A stretch of 64,000 nt of DNA, from positions 41,002-105,001 of the forward strand of contig NZ_JXLB01000010.1 in NCBI RefSeq assembly GCF_001886195.1, written 5' to 3'. The notes under the pieces were generated by a model that saw nothing but the letters and a program-made list of their open reading frames with translations, was not told where the DNA came from and did no database searches. The stretch is from Enterococcus ratti. Its GTDB lineage: Bacteria > Bacillota > Bacilli > Lactobacillales > Enterococcaceae. Shown one piece after another: positions 11,081 to 19,169 of the stretch. Both the position numbers and the translations under genes were made by a program. Numbering within the stretch: the first letter of the stretch is position 1; the number at the start of each line of letters is the position of its first letter.

Positions 11081-11248
11081 TTAATCTGGTCGTATTTCAT
11101 GCAAAGGTTTGATGCGACCACCAATTTGTTTAGCAAAAGCCTCTGATTCTTTTTTTTCTTTGAAAATCAACAACTTATCTAGATCTTTTTCTCGCGTCCG
11201 GCAGCCAGTTTTATCAATGTAACCATGCAATACTTTTACAACATACAT
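11081..11248 (-). CDS. small conserved hypothetical protein
   Basis: A 55-residue protein (MYVVKVLHGYIDKTGCRTRE...) that I do not recognise; it is mixed alpha/beta in look, with many Lys/Glu and no membrane segment. I chose the second ATG because AGGTG lies six bases before it on the minus strand. The upstream ATG at 11272 overlaps a TATAAT that is probably the promoter -10. It lies before the thioesterase and dehydratase genes on the same strand, but with a large gap, so it is likely monocistronic. Confidence 0.55.
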   Translation of the reverse strand: MYVVKVLHGYIDKTGCRTREKDLDKLLIFKEKKESEAFAKQIGGRIKPLHEIRPD

Positions 11249-11273
11249 AATAATCACCTGCTCTTTTCTCATA

Positions 11274-11302
11274 ATTATACAAATTGAACAAACAAATACA
11301 AG
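11274..11302 (-). promoter_or_regulatory. probable promoter of the small protein gene
   Basis: Minus-strand -10 TATAAT at 11274-11279. The -35 is weak (TTGTAT about 16 bases further up). Confidence 0.45.
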
Positions 11303-11381
11303 AAAAAAGCCTGCATCTTTGACTTCTTTTAAGAAGTGGAAGAAAAAATCGCTAGGAAAAAGCAGATTGGGTGGATTTTAA

Positions 11382-11804
11382 TTATTCTACACATTCTTGA
11401 AATAAATGACCCAATTCTGGGATAACTTGATTAAGTTTAACTAAGCGATGGTTTTTGGCAAGTAAAAAGCAATGGTTACTCGAGCCAGTTGCACGTAAGA
11501 TTTCATCATTTGCCCCATAAATTTTATAGCTAAAATCTAATTTGATGCCATTATAATGTTCGACTTTTGGTAAAATACGCACTACCTCTGCGTAGTGGAT
11601 CATTTTTTTATATTGACAAGTGACTTCCAATACGGGAATAACAATTCCGCATGTTTCAATTTTTTTATAGCTAAATCCCAAGTGATCTAATAAAGCAACG
11701 CGTGCTTCCTCCAACCAGCGAATGTAATTGCTGTGGTGGATGACGCCCATTTGATCCGTTTCATAGTAAAAAGGTTCGCGAATGTATCCGTTAAATTCTT
11801 TCAT
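11382..11804 (-). CDS. hotdog-fold acyl-CoA thioesterase (YbgC/FadM type)
   Basis: Hydrolyses acyl-thioesters. The 140-residue protein has the 4-hydroxybenzoyl-CoA-thioesterase signature: the first strand, then DQMGVIHHSNYIRWLEEAR, in which Asp17 is the usual catalytic residue, and hotdog strands after. Length is typical. It lies 21 bases after nnrD on the same strand, so the two are probably co-transcribed. The native substrate cannot be told from sequence. Confidence 0.85.
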   Translation of the reverse strand: MKEFNGYIREPFYYETDQMGVIHHSNYIRWLEEARVALLDHLGFSYKKIETCGIVIPVLEVTCQYKKMIHYAEVVRILPKVEHYNGIKLDFSYKIYGANDEILRATGSSNHCFLLAKNHRLVKLNQVIPELGHLFQECVE

Positions 11805-11825
11805 TTTACATAAAAACTCCTTGCT

Positions 11826-12659
11826 TCAATGATTTATTTGGCTGAAATAATGCATCCATTTAGGGATCTCTTGACTGATTTGTGTGGGTAAAACGACATA
11901 TTGTTTTTTGGCTAGATGATTTCCGATAAAACTATGAAGATAGACAGCTGCCGCAACTGTCTCATCGTTTTTAGGAAATTGTGCTAGGAAACTTGTAATC
12001 ATCCCTGCTAGGGTATCACCAGTTCCTCCCGTAGCCATTGCAGCAGTTCCAGCTATGTTTTGATAGCAGCCTTTTTGACCATAAATTATGGTTTGATGAC
12101 TTTTTAAAACGATTGTCGCTTTTAGCTGCTGTTGTTTCTTTCGATTGTTTTCAATAGTTTGTTCCTTGATTGCAAGAGAACTCATTCTTTGCCACTCCAT
12201 TTGATGAGGCGTCATAATGGTTTGTTTTGGAAAAGGAAGTTGAAATTGTTTTTTTGCAAACAATGTCAACGCTGAACCATCCATTACTAGCCACTGATGA
12301 CTTTGTTGGTTTTCTAAAGCTAATGTCAATAATTCCAAACTTTTTGAAGAAGTTCCTAGCCCGGGACCAATCAGTAATACGTCCGCCGTTTTCATCACAG
12401 CCAGCACTTTTTCTTTATCTTGCCAATCTATACACATGGCTTCTGGTAAATGCGTGTGAAGCGGCACATGGTTACGACAATTGGTTATAACGGTAGTTAA
12501 ACCAGCTCCGCTGTTGACAGTGGCTAAAGCACTCATGATAATAGCTCCACCATAATGCTCATTGCCACCAATTAAAACGGTTCGACCAAATGTTCCTTTA
12601 TGTGATTCTAAAGGGCGTGGTGTAATGACTTTTTGCACTAAATGTTCATCTATTAACAA
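11826..12659 (-). CDS. nnrD: ADP-dependent NAD(P)H-hydrate dehydratase
   Basis: Repairs damaged hydrated NAD(P)H using ADP. The 277-residue ribokinase-like protein shows GTFGRTVLIGGNEHYGGA near the start, LLIGPGLGTS, MTPHQMEW and the GTAAMATGGTGDTLAGMI nucleotide loop with its catalytic Asp. The start is a TTG at 12659 preceded by AAGGTGG; no in-frame ATG exists in the first 90 residues. The epimerase half (nnrE) found fused in E. coli is absent, as is usual for the short form. The thioesterase gene follows. Confidence 0.9.
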   Translation of the reverse strand: MLIDEHLVQKVITPRPLESHKGTFGRTVLIGGNEHYGGAIIMSALATVNSGAGLTTVITNCRNHVPLHTHLPEAMCIDWQDKEKVLAVMKTADVLLIGPGLGTSSKSLELLTLALENQQSHQWLVMDGSALTLFAKKQFQLPFPKQTIMTPHQMEWQRMSSLAIKEQTIENNRKKQQQLKATIVLKSHQTIIYGQKGCYQNIAGTAAMATGGTGDTLAGMITSFLAQFPKNDETVAAAVYLHSFIGNHLAKKQYVVLPTQISQEIPKWMHYFSQINH

Positions 12660-12812
12660 CTAATTCCCCACCTTGTATATTAATATGAGATCACTAATAA
12701 GTGATGCTATATTCAAATTACTCTTTCATGTATTATAACTTAATATTTAGAAATAATGACAAAGTAGATGATCTGTGGTCCATTTTTTTAAAAGTTTTTT
12801 TTCGGCAACTTA

Positions 12813-12821
12813 TGGTATGAT
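12813..12821 (+). promoter_or_regulatory. extended -10 promoter of pepV
   Basis: TG-G-TATGAT at 12813-12821, about 20 bases before the GGAGG of pepV. No good -35 is seen. Confidence 0.5.
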
Positions 12822-12855
12822 GAATAGGTAGACTAATGAGTGGAGGATTGATGTT

Positions 12856-14274
12856 ATGACAATCAATTGGCAAAAAGAAGTAGAAGCACGCAAAGAAGAG
12901 CTGCTTGAAGACTTAAAAAACCTTCTACGTGTAAATAGTGAACGGGATGATTCAAAAGCGACATCTGATGCACCTTTTGGACCTGGACCTCGAGATGCAC
13001 TAAAACATATGTTAGCATATGGCAAACGAGATGGCTTTGTCGTAAAAAACGTTGATAACTATGCAGGGCATATTGATCTTGGTGAGGGTGAGGAAACGTT
13101 AGGTATTTTTGGACACATGGACGTTGTACCAGCTGGTGATGGTTGGGCTACCGATCCTTATGAACCAGTGATCAAAGACGGTAAAATCTTTGCACGTGGC
13201 TCAAGCGATGACAAAGGACCTAGTATGGCTGCTTATTATGCAATGAAAATTATCAAAGAATTAAACTTAAAATTATCTAAAAAAGTACGCTTTGTAGTCG
13301 GTAGTGACGAAGAAAGTGGCTGGGGTGACATGGCTTATTATTTTGAACATGAAAAGAAACCGGACTTCGGGTTTTCACCGGATGCAGAGTTTCCTATTAT
13401 TAATGGCGAAAAAGGAAATGTTTCTTTGGCATTGCGGTTTAAAGGGGATAATGCCGGCGATTATGTCTTAAAATCATTCGTTTCAGGTTTGCGTGAAAAT
13501 ATGGTACCGGGAACTGCTACGGCAACCCTTGAAGTACCTAACGAAGAAGCAGCTGTTCAAATGGAAGAAGCTTTTTATCGTTTTGTCGAAGCAAATCCGG
13601 TAAGTGGTTCAATTGAAGCAGAAAATACCTACGTTAAAATTGAATTGGTAGGAAAAGGAGCTCATGGAGCTAGCCCGCAATCAGGAATCAATGCTGGCTC
13701 CTTCTTAGCTTTGTTCTTAGACAAGTATCAATTTATTGGTTCTGCCAAACAATTCATTCATGTAGCCACAGCTTATGTGCACGAAGATTTTTATGGGCAA
13801 AAAATTGGTGTAGCACATGAAGATGAAAAAATGGGTAAATTAACTATGAATGCTGGACTTTTTTTCTTTAAAGAAAACGGTACAGAAAAAGAAAACTTTA
13901 TTAATTTGAATTTCCGTTTTCCAAAAGGAATCACAGTGGATGAGTTAGAACATACGCTTTTTACTCTTATGAAAGAAGAAGGAGCGTCTGTTACTCGAGG
14001 TGAACGGGTAATGGAGCCGCATTATGTGCCAATGGAAGACCCATTAGTCGCTACTTTACTACAAGTATATGAAGACCATACAGGCGAAAAAGGCTATGAA
14101 CAAATTATCGGCGGAGGAACTTATGGCCGTCTATTAAAACGAGGCGTAGCCTATGGTGCTATGTTTCCTAATTATACAGATACAATGCACCAAGCGAATG
14201 AATTTATGAGTCTAGATGACTTATTCCGTGCAACGGCAATTTATGCCGATGCCATCTACCGTTTGGCAAAATAA
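12856..14274 (+). CDS. pepV: dipeptidase PepV (M20 metallopeptidase)
   Basis: A zinc dipeptidase of lactic acid bacteria that splits Xaa-dipeptides, including beta-Ala-His, in the cytoplasm. The 472-residue protein carries the M20 motifs GHMDVVPAGDGW (His87, Asp89), GSSDDKGPS (bridging Asp119), the GSDEESGWGDM catalytic and metal Glu pair (152-153), SPDAEFP, and a late TMHQANE histidine. Length and residue spacing match the Lactobacillus PepV structure. GGAGG lies nine bases before the ATG. Monocistronic, ending at a strong terminator. Confidence 0.95.
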   Translation: MTINWQKEVEARKEELLEDLKNLLRVNSERDDSKATSDAPFGPGPRDALKHMLAYGKRDGFVVKNVDNYAGHIDLGEGEETLGIFGHMDVVPAGDGWATDPYEPVIKDGKIFARGSSDDKGPSMAAYYAMKIIKELNLKLSKKVRFVVGSDEESGWGDMAYYFEHEKKPDFGFSPDAEFPIINGEKGNVSLALRFKGDNAGDYVLKSFVSGLRENMVPGTATATLEVPNEEAAVQMEEAFYRFVEANPVSGSIEAENTYVKIELVGKGAHGASPQSGINAGSFLALFLDKYQFIGSAKQFIHVATAYVHEDFYGQKIGVAHEDEKMGKLTMNAGLFFFKENGTEKENFINLNFRFPKGITVDELEHTLFTLMKEEGASVTRGERVMEPHYVPMEDPLVATLLQVYEDHTGEKGYEQIIGGGTYGRLLKRGVAYGAMFPNYTDTMHQANEFMSLDDLFRATAIYADAIYRLAK

Positions 14275-14388
14275 AAGTTGTTTAAAATCATGCTAATTCA
14301 ACCTATATCCTTGTTCTAAAAGGCTATTTTTGAAAAAGGATGATTGAAAAAGTGATGAAAACTGAATAAAAGTGAAATTGAATCGGGA

Positions 14389-14440
14389 ACTTGGCGGGAT
14401 ATTCCTACTGGAAATAGTAGAAAATCCCGCCAGTTTTTTT
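14389..14440 (+). terminator. terminator after pepV
   Basis: TTGGCGGGAT pairs with ATCCCGCCAG around an inner CTACT/AGTAG hairpin, then TTTTTTT. It lies only a few bases from the integrase remnant stop on the other strand. Confidence 0.85.
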
Positions 14441-14442
14441 GC

Positions 14443-14568
14443 CTAATTTGTGGATAATCTAGCTTCCATTATACCAATGATATTTGATGTTGTTTCGTCT
14501 TTTACATGCGTGTAATGCTCGGTCATTGTTTTGTTGCGATTCTTAATGTATTGATGCCATATAAATAG
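14443..14568 (-). pseudogene. C-terminal remnant of a tyrosine recombinase (integrase)
   Basis: The minus strand, read between a stop and the TAG at 14443-14445, gives 41 residues including NRNKTMTEHYTHVKDE. The TMTEHYTHV-x-D pattern is the usual end of phage and transposon integrases, with the Tyr as the nucleophile. There is no start and nothing recognisable upstream, so only the tail survives. It marks a lost mobile element between pepV and the coiled-coil genes. The call rests on this short motif. Confidence 0.55.
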
Positions 14569-14723
14569 TTAAAAAAGCTAATTTGGGTGGTATAAATAAT
14601 TAGTTTAAAATAAATTTACTGTTTACACTTTACATACTCAATAAAAAATTAAAGGGCGCAGTCACAAAAATGTCCAAAAAACTTTTTTGAAAGAAAAATT
14701 AGCGAAAAAAGAAGAATTGCTTA

Positions 14724-14732
14724 TGTTATAAT
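14724..14732 (+). promoter_or_regulatory. extended -10 before the first coiled-coil gene
   Basis: TG-T-TATAAT (hexamer 14727-14732), 19 bases before AAGGAG; no clear -35. Confidence 0.5.
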
Positions 14733-14764
14733 CAAATAATTGATAAGAAAAAGGAGTGAAAAAA

Positions 14765-15898
14765 ATGGTAGATGATATCCGGAAACAGCAAGAATTAGTA
14801 GAAGATTTGTATCAAAAATGGGTTTCTTTTCCCATATTATCTCAGAGCGAGGAAAAAAGTGTAATAGAAAAAAAGTATTTGAAAGCCTCGTCTGGATTGG
14901 CAAAGATGAAAGCTTTGAATCCCCACGTAGATAGCAAAAAGAAACCTTCAGAAGAGATAAGTTATAGCAAAAAAATAGAAGTAAATTTAGAAGATTCAAA
15001 AGTTCAACAACCAATAGAAAATATCGTAGTTTTAGAAACTAATAAAAATTTAGAAAAAGAGGAATTTCTTGAGCCGATCTATTCTCAACCAATATATACC
15101 GATTTGAAAGGACTGAAAGATCAAAATTTTACTTTGATGGATAGGATAGATAATTTAGAAAAAGCAAGGCAAGAATTAAGTACGGAGTTAACTGCCCTAA
15201 ATAACAAAATTAGTGAAATAAAAAATCTTTTTGAGGGGTTGAAAGTAGTTAATGATCGGCAAAATAAAATTCAATATGACATAAAGAATTCACAAAAGAA
15301 AAAAGAATCTTTAATGTTAGCATTTGAATTAAAAAATAACAGAATAAAAAAAATTAAATCATCCTTTAAATTATTGTTGGTTAATTTTTTTACTAGAGAA
15401 AAATCAAAGTTGAAGAAAGAAATAAACGAAGTAACAGCTGGAATAAAAAAATGCGATGAAAATTTAGAAAAATGTGAAAATAAACAAGCAAATTTACATA
15501 GTCAAAAAGAAAATTACCAGAAAAAATTGGAGGGGTTGGGAGAGAATTTTACAAAGGCGGCAGCTTTTGAGGCTTTTGGCGAAAAATTAAAAATAGTTAG
15601 TGAAAGGTTGCATAATTTAAAACGAGATTGGCGATGGGTATATAAACAATTACCTAATAGTGTCGAAGAGAAGGTGGTGAAACAAATGGATGATTTGTTT
15701 CACCGTATAGAAAAAGATCAAATAGATTGTAAAGATGGGATGCGAAGATCAAGCGAGTTAAAAAAATTAAACATACCAGAAAAAGATCTAAAAAAAATGA
15801 ACGCTTTAGTAAAAAAAGAGGAAATCCATAATAAAATGGAGCCTAAAATAGCTTCTTTAAAGAAAAATTACCCGCGTATTGAAAATAATAGAGAATAA
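14765..15898 (+). CDS. coiled-coil protein of unknown function
   Basis: A 377-residue, Lys/Glu-rich protein with no signal peptide or membrane segment; long heptad-like stretches from about residue 110 to 280 predict coiled coil. I do not recognise a family. The ATG at 14765 is eight bases after AAGGAG; a GTG at 14756 overlaps that site and is unlikely. A central stretch (SSFKLLLVNFFTREKSKL) resembles part of the protein at 16533. Codon and base use are more A-rich than in the pepV and tyrS neighbours, consistent with accessory origin near the integrase remnant. It has its own terminator. Confidence 0.7.
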   Translation: MVDDIRKQQELVEDLYQKWVSFPILSQSEEKSVIEKKYLKASSGLAKMKALNPHVDSKKKPSEEISYSKKIEVNLEDSKVQQPIENIVVLETNKNLEKEEFLEPIYSQPIYTDLKGLKDQNFTLMDRIDNLEKARQELSTELTALNNKISEIKNLFEGLKVVNDRQNKIQYDIKNSQKKKESLMLAFELKNNRIKKIKSSFKLLLVNFFTREKSKLKKEINEVTAGIKKCDENLEKCENKQANLHSQKENYQKKLEGLGENFTKAAAFEAFGEKLKIVSERLHNLKRDWRWVYKQLPNSVEEKVVKQMDDLFHRIEKDQIDCKDGMRRSSELKKLNIPEKDLKKMNALVKKEEIHNKMEPKIASLKKNYPRIENNRE

Positions 15899-15900
15899 AA

Positions 15901-15951
15901 AACAAATGTATTATATTTGCTAACCTCAAATATGATACATTTGTTTTTTTT
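15901..15951 (+). terminator. terminator after the coiled-coil gene
   Basis: AACAAATGTAT and ATATTTG pair with CAAATAT and ATACATTTGTT, followed by eight T. Confidence 0.85.
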
Positions 15952-16247
15952 GTTATTGGTCTTTTTTAATCTAGAAATACATTATAAAATTTGAAAACAA
16001 ATTGATGACATAAAAAAACGTGATGACATTTAGTTATATCAAGTGAACATAAAAATTAAATTTTAAAATAAAGAGAAAAATGAATGATAAGAGAATATTA
16101 ATAAAAGATATATGACGAATATATGAAACATATTTTACGTATCATAAAGAAATTATCAGAAATTCTCAACAAGGAAAATTATTAATAAATAATGATAAAA
16201 TATATATGTTATTATAATAATATAAAAAGAATAGGAGTGGAATAACA
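15952..16247. other. AT-rich intergenic region
   Basis: About 300 bases of low-complexity A/T. It contains TATAAT at 16213-16218 close to the AGGAGTGG of the next gene. No other feature is seen. Confidence 0.35.
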
Positions 16248-16529
16248 ATGTCAAGACATTCAGAAGATGAAATGGAAATGTATTACAGAGAAAAGCCTAA
16301 AGACGAATTATACAGTGAAAAAGAATTAGCATCAATGGATCGCTACATCGAAAAAGCACAAAGAAAATTTGATGTGCAAGGAGGAGAAAAAAATGAAAAA
16401 CATTTAGATGAGTTGAAAGCTAGCAAAAATGAAAAGTATAAACATAACGAAAATGTTTTAAAAATATGGGAAGAAGAAGCGACAAAAAAACGAGAAAAAA
16501 ATCAAAAAAGAGATGAAAATTATAAGTAA
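16248..16529 (+). CDS. small highly charged protein
   Basis: A 93-residue protein (MSRHSEDEMEMYYREKPKDE...) in which nearly half the residues are Lys or Glu; it is probably helical or disordered. I do not recognise it. The site AGGAGTGG lies about nine bases before the ATG and a TATAAT lies just upstream, so it looks expressed. The next frame begins four bases after its stop. It belongs to the same unexplained gene patch as its two neighbours. Confidence 0.55.
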   Translation: MSRHSEDEMEMYYREKPKDELYSEKELASMDRYIEKAQRKFDVQGGEKNEKHLDELKASKNEKYKHNENVLKIWEEEATKKREKNQKRDENYK

Positions 16530-16532
16530 TTT

Positions 16533-16988
16533 TTGACTAAAAGAATGGAAAAAGAACCCTATCAAAAGATAGATGAAATAACAACTAAGGTGAACACCTA
16601 TGTTGAAAAATTGGAAGGAATTTTAGGACAGATAGAAAAAACTCTTCATTCTCCAATTAAGTTAACTGATGATAAAACAAGTTCCATTCAGCAATTAGAT
16701 GATAATATTAAGGAATTAGAATCGTTAGAAAAAGATATTCAAAAAGATAGCAAGAAAGTAGATAAATTAAATAAAGCTTGTCAAATTAAAGAAAAAAAAA
16801 TCAGCAGTATTAACAGATCTCCCTTTAAAAGAGTGATTAGTCTTTTTACAGGAGAAAAAAATTCTAGAAGAAATAAAGACAACAGTTTATCTTGGATTTT
16901 TCTTATAAAATTTCAAAAAATGGAGCGAAACACATCAGAAGTTAAGGCTTGCTATGTGCAAGCTTACGTAAGAAAAAGCAAACAATAA
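16533..16988 (+). CDS. coiled-coil protein, possibly frameshifted paralogue
   Basis: A 151-residue frame starting at TTG 16533, or at ATG 16545, with no good binding site; coupling to the gene before it is possible. Residues 80-120 (ISSINRSPFKRVISLFTGEK) resemble the centre of the 377-residue protein upstream. After a run of seven A near 16855-16861 the likeness stops. In the neighbouring frame, GEKILEEIKTTV would continue it. This suggests a frameshift in a homopolymer and an altered C-terminus. Function unknown. Confidence 0.45.
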   Translation: MTKRMEKEPYQKIDEITTKVNTYVEKLEGILGQIEKTLHSPIKLTDDKTSSIQQLDDNIKELESLEKDIQKDSKKVDKLNKACQIKEKKISSINRSPFKRVISLFTGEKNSRRNKDNSLSWIFLIKFQKMERNTSEVKACYVQAYVRKSKQ

Positions 16989-17279
16989 TCAACTAAAGGT
17001 CATCTGGGTAAAAAGAAGGAAGCGTTGTGGTAGAAAATTTCCAATACTTTCTTAGTAATGAAAAAAATTATAAGATTTTCTTAAGTCTAAACAGCCTGTT
17101 TAAATTTAAGTAACTCTAAAGAAAAAGTAAGTTGATTGATTGAATAGAACATTAAAAATCGCTTTACAAAGGGATTTTTCTGACTTTATCTTTCATAAAA
17201 ATGGATCAGTAATTTTAGGAGAGAACGTTCGGATTTTAGTAAAAAAAAGAAGAATTAAAAAAAATTCTTTTTTTTTTTA
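16989..17279. other. intergenic region before tyrS
   Basis: About 290 bases without a gene. A hairpin AAAAATC-G-CTTT / AAAG-G-GATTTTT lies at 17154-17179. A pure A/T hairpin AGAATT/AATTCT with a long T run lies at 17251-17279, immediately before the tyrS promoter. Either could end incoming transcripts. Confidence 0.4.
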
Positions 17280-17308
17280 TTGACAAAGAAAAAATAACGT
17301 TCTATGAT
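17280..17308 (+). promoter_or_regulatory. tyrS promoter
   Basis: TTGACA at 17280-17285, a 17-base spacer and TATGAT at 17303-17308. Confidence 0.85.
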
Positions 17309-17314
17309 AGACAC

Positions 17315-17552
17315 ATGTTAAATAGATAACAGGCGATGATTAAAACGAAGTAGTTATTAAAGCCAATGTTTCAGAAAGCTAGTGGTTGTTGAAAACTAGT
17401 ACATGCTTTAAAACGAATTACATTTTAGGAGCCTATGGCATGATTGCCACGCGACAGCGTTAAATGTTTGAGTGATATGTTTAGCTAAAAACATATAAAA
17501 TGGGTGGTACCGCGATAATTCGTCCCTTGGTTAGTAAACCAAGGGATTTTTT
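17315..17552 (+). promoter_or_regulatory. T-box riboswitch, tyrosine specific
   Basis: Stem I is closed by AGGC (17331-17334) and GCCT (17431-17434). The specifier loop has AGTA (17349-17352) on one side and GAA-T-TAC-A on the other, giving specifier codon TAC (17419-17421), tyrosine. The T-box core TGGGTGGTACCGCG is at 17501-17514; its TGGT suits a tRNA with discriminator A. The terminator TCCCTTGGTT/AACCAAGGGA (17523-17546) has a T run. Uncharged tRNA-Tyr should favour antitermination and raise tyrS expression. Confidence 0.93.
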
Positions 17553-17624
17553 GTTGTCATCACTTTAAAATTAGCGTGCTAGCAGGTTCCTGCTTTCATA
17601 AAAAATTATACGGAGGGCTTTAAA

Positions 17625-18881
17625 ATGAATATTATCGATGAATTAACATGGCGCGATGCCATTAATCAGCAAACAAACGAAGAAAGACTTCGTGAACTTG
17701 TTGAAGAAAAGAGTATTTCACTTTATTGTGGAGTTGATCCAACTGGCGACTCCATGCACATTGGACATTTGATTCCATTTATGATGATGAAACGATTCCA
17801 ATTGGCAGGCCATCATCCATATATTCTTATTGGTGGCGGAACCGGAACAATCGGCGACCCAAGTGGTCGCAAAACAGAACGTGTATTACAAACGATGGAA
17901 CAAGTACAGCACAATGTAGAAGCGTTATCTAATCAAATGAGAAAATTATTTGGAAAAGATGCAAATATTACTTTTGTGAATAACTACGATTGGCTCTCAA
18001 ACATCTCATTGCTTGGATTTTTACGCGATTACGGTAAAAACTTCAACATCAATACGATGTTAGCAAAAGATATCGTTGCAAGTCGTTTAGAAGTAGGAAT
18101 TTCATTTACAGAATTCACTTATCAGATTTTACAGTCTATCGACTTCTTACATTTATACAAAACTTTTGATGTACAATTACAAATTGGTGGCGCCGATCAG
18201 TGGGGAAACATCACTGCGGGACTGGATTTAATCCGTAAATTAGAAGGTCCGGAAGCAGAAGCATTCGGTTTAACGATCCCACTGATGTTAAAAGCCGATG
18301 GTACAAAATTTGGTAAAACGGCCGGTGGCGCCATTTGGTTAGACCCTGAAAAAACATCCCCATTTGAATTCTACCAATTCTGGTTGAATCAAGATGACCG
18401 AGATGTTGTAAAATACCTGAAATTCTTTACTTTCTTATCTCAAGAAGAAATTAATGAACTAGCGAAGAAAGTTAAAACAGAACCTGAAAAGCGCGAAGCA
18501 CAACGACGCTTAGCAGAAGAAGTAACAACCTTTGTTCATAGTGAAGAAGACTTGAAAGAAGCACAAAAAATAACAGAAGCATTATTCTCTGGAAATATCA
18601 AAGAATTAAATGCAGCAGAAATTGCGCAAGGATTTGGTAAAATGCCAAACGTTGAAATTTCAAGTACACCTGAAAATATTGTGGAATTACTTGTTTCCAC
18701 AAATATTGAACCATCTAAACGTCAAGCACGTGAAGATGTTTCAAATGGAGCTATAAGTATTAACGGTGACCGCGTTACCGATTTAAATTTTGTCATAGAT
18801 CCATCAAAAGAATTTGATGGTAAGTTTGTGGTTATTCGAAAGGGTAAAAAGAATTACTTTTTGGCCAAAGTAATTGATTAG
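17625..18881 (+). CDS. tyrS: tyrosyl-tRNA synthetase
   Basis: Charges tRNA-Tyr in two steps with ATP. The 418-residue class I enzyme has HIGHLIPFM (the HIGH motif, near residue 47), GGGTGTIGDPSGR, the tyrosine pocket with YQILQ and GGADQWGNI, and KFGKTAGGA in place of KMSKS. A C-terminal S4-type RNA-binding domain (SKRQAREDVSNGAISINGD) ends it. Length is standard. The T-box upstream is specific for Tyr. It precedes tyrDC, and this extra, tyrosine-sensing TyrS is typical of enterococcal tyramine clusters; another housekeeping copy may exist elsewhere. Confidence 0.96.
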   Translation: MNIIDELTWRDAINQQTNEERLRELVEEKSISLYCGVDPTGDSMHIGHLIPFMMMKRFQLAGHHPYILIGGGTGTIGDPSGRKTERVLQTMEQVQHNVEALSNQMRKLFGKDANITFVNNYDWLSNISLLGFLRDYGKNFNINTMLAKDIVASRLEVGISFTEFTYQILQSIDFLHLYKTFDVQLQIGGADQWGNITAGLDLIRKLEGPEAEAFGLTIPLMLKADGTKFGKTAGGAIWLDPEKTSPFEFYQFWLNQDDRDVVKYLKFFTFLSQEEINELAKKVKTEPEKREAQRRLAEEVTTFVHSEEDLKEAQKITEALFSGNIKELNAAEIAQGFGKMPNVEISSTPENIVELLVSTNIEPSKRQAREDVSNGAISINGDRVTDLNFVIDPSKEFDGKFVVIRKGKKNYFLAKVID

Positions 18882-18987
18882 AATTTAGTAATTTTTTGAC
18901 TTGAAAAATGTTAATACTATTACAAAATTCCAATTTTGAGACCCATCCTAAAAGGCGAGCGCTGTGTCTCGTTAATACAAACTTTGC

Positions 18988-19021
18988 GAGGAAATTTACA
19001 ATTGTAAATTTCCTCCTTTTT
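18988..19021 (+). terminator. terminator between tyrS and tyrDC
   Basis: A perfect palindrome: 14 bases starting GAGGAAATTTACAA at 18988 pair with 19002-19015, then CTTTTT. Confidence 0.85.
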
Positions 19022-19100
19022 GTTAATTTTTTCAAATGTGTACACAATTTATACAACCGTTGATTATTATAAAATGATTAAAAAATTGCTTGTGATCAAG

Positions 19101-19129
19101 TTTACAGAAATAAAAAACAGGTGTAATGT
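19101..19129 (+). promoter_or_regulatory. candidate tyrDC promoter
   Basis: TTTACA (19101-19106), 17-base spacer, weak -10 TAATGT (19124-19129), about 40 bases before the ATG. Confidence 0.4.
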
Positions 19130-19169
19130 AGTGCACGACAAAATTTAAATCTTTTTAGGAGGGTTTCAC

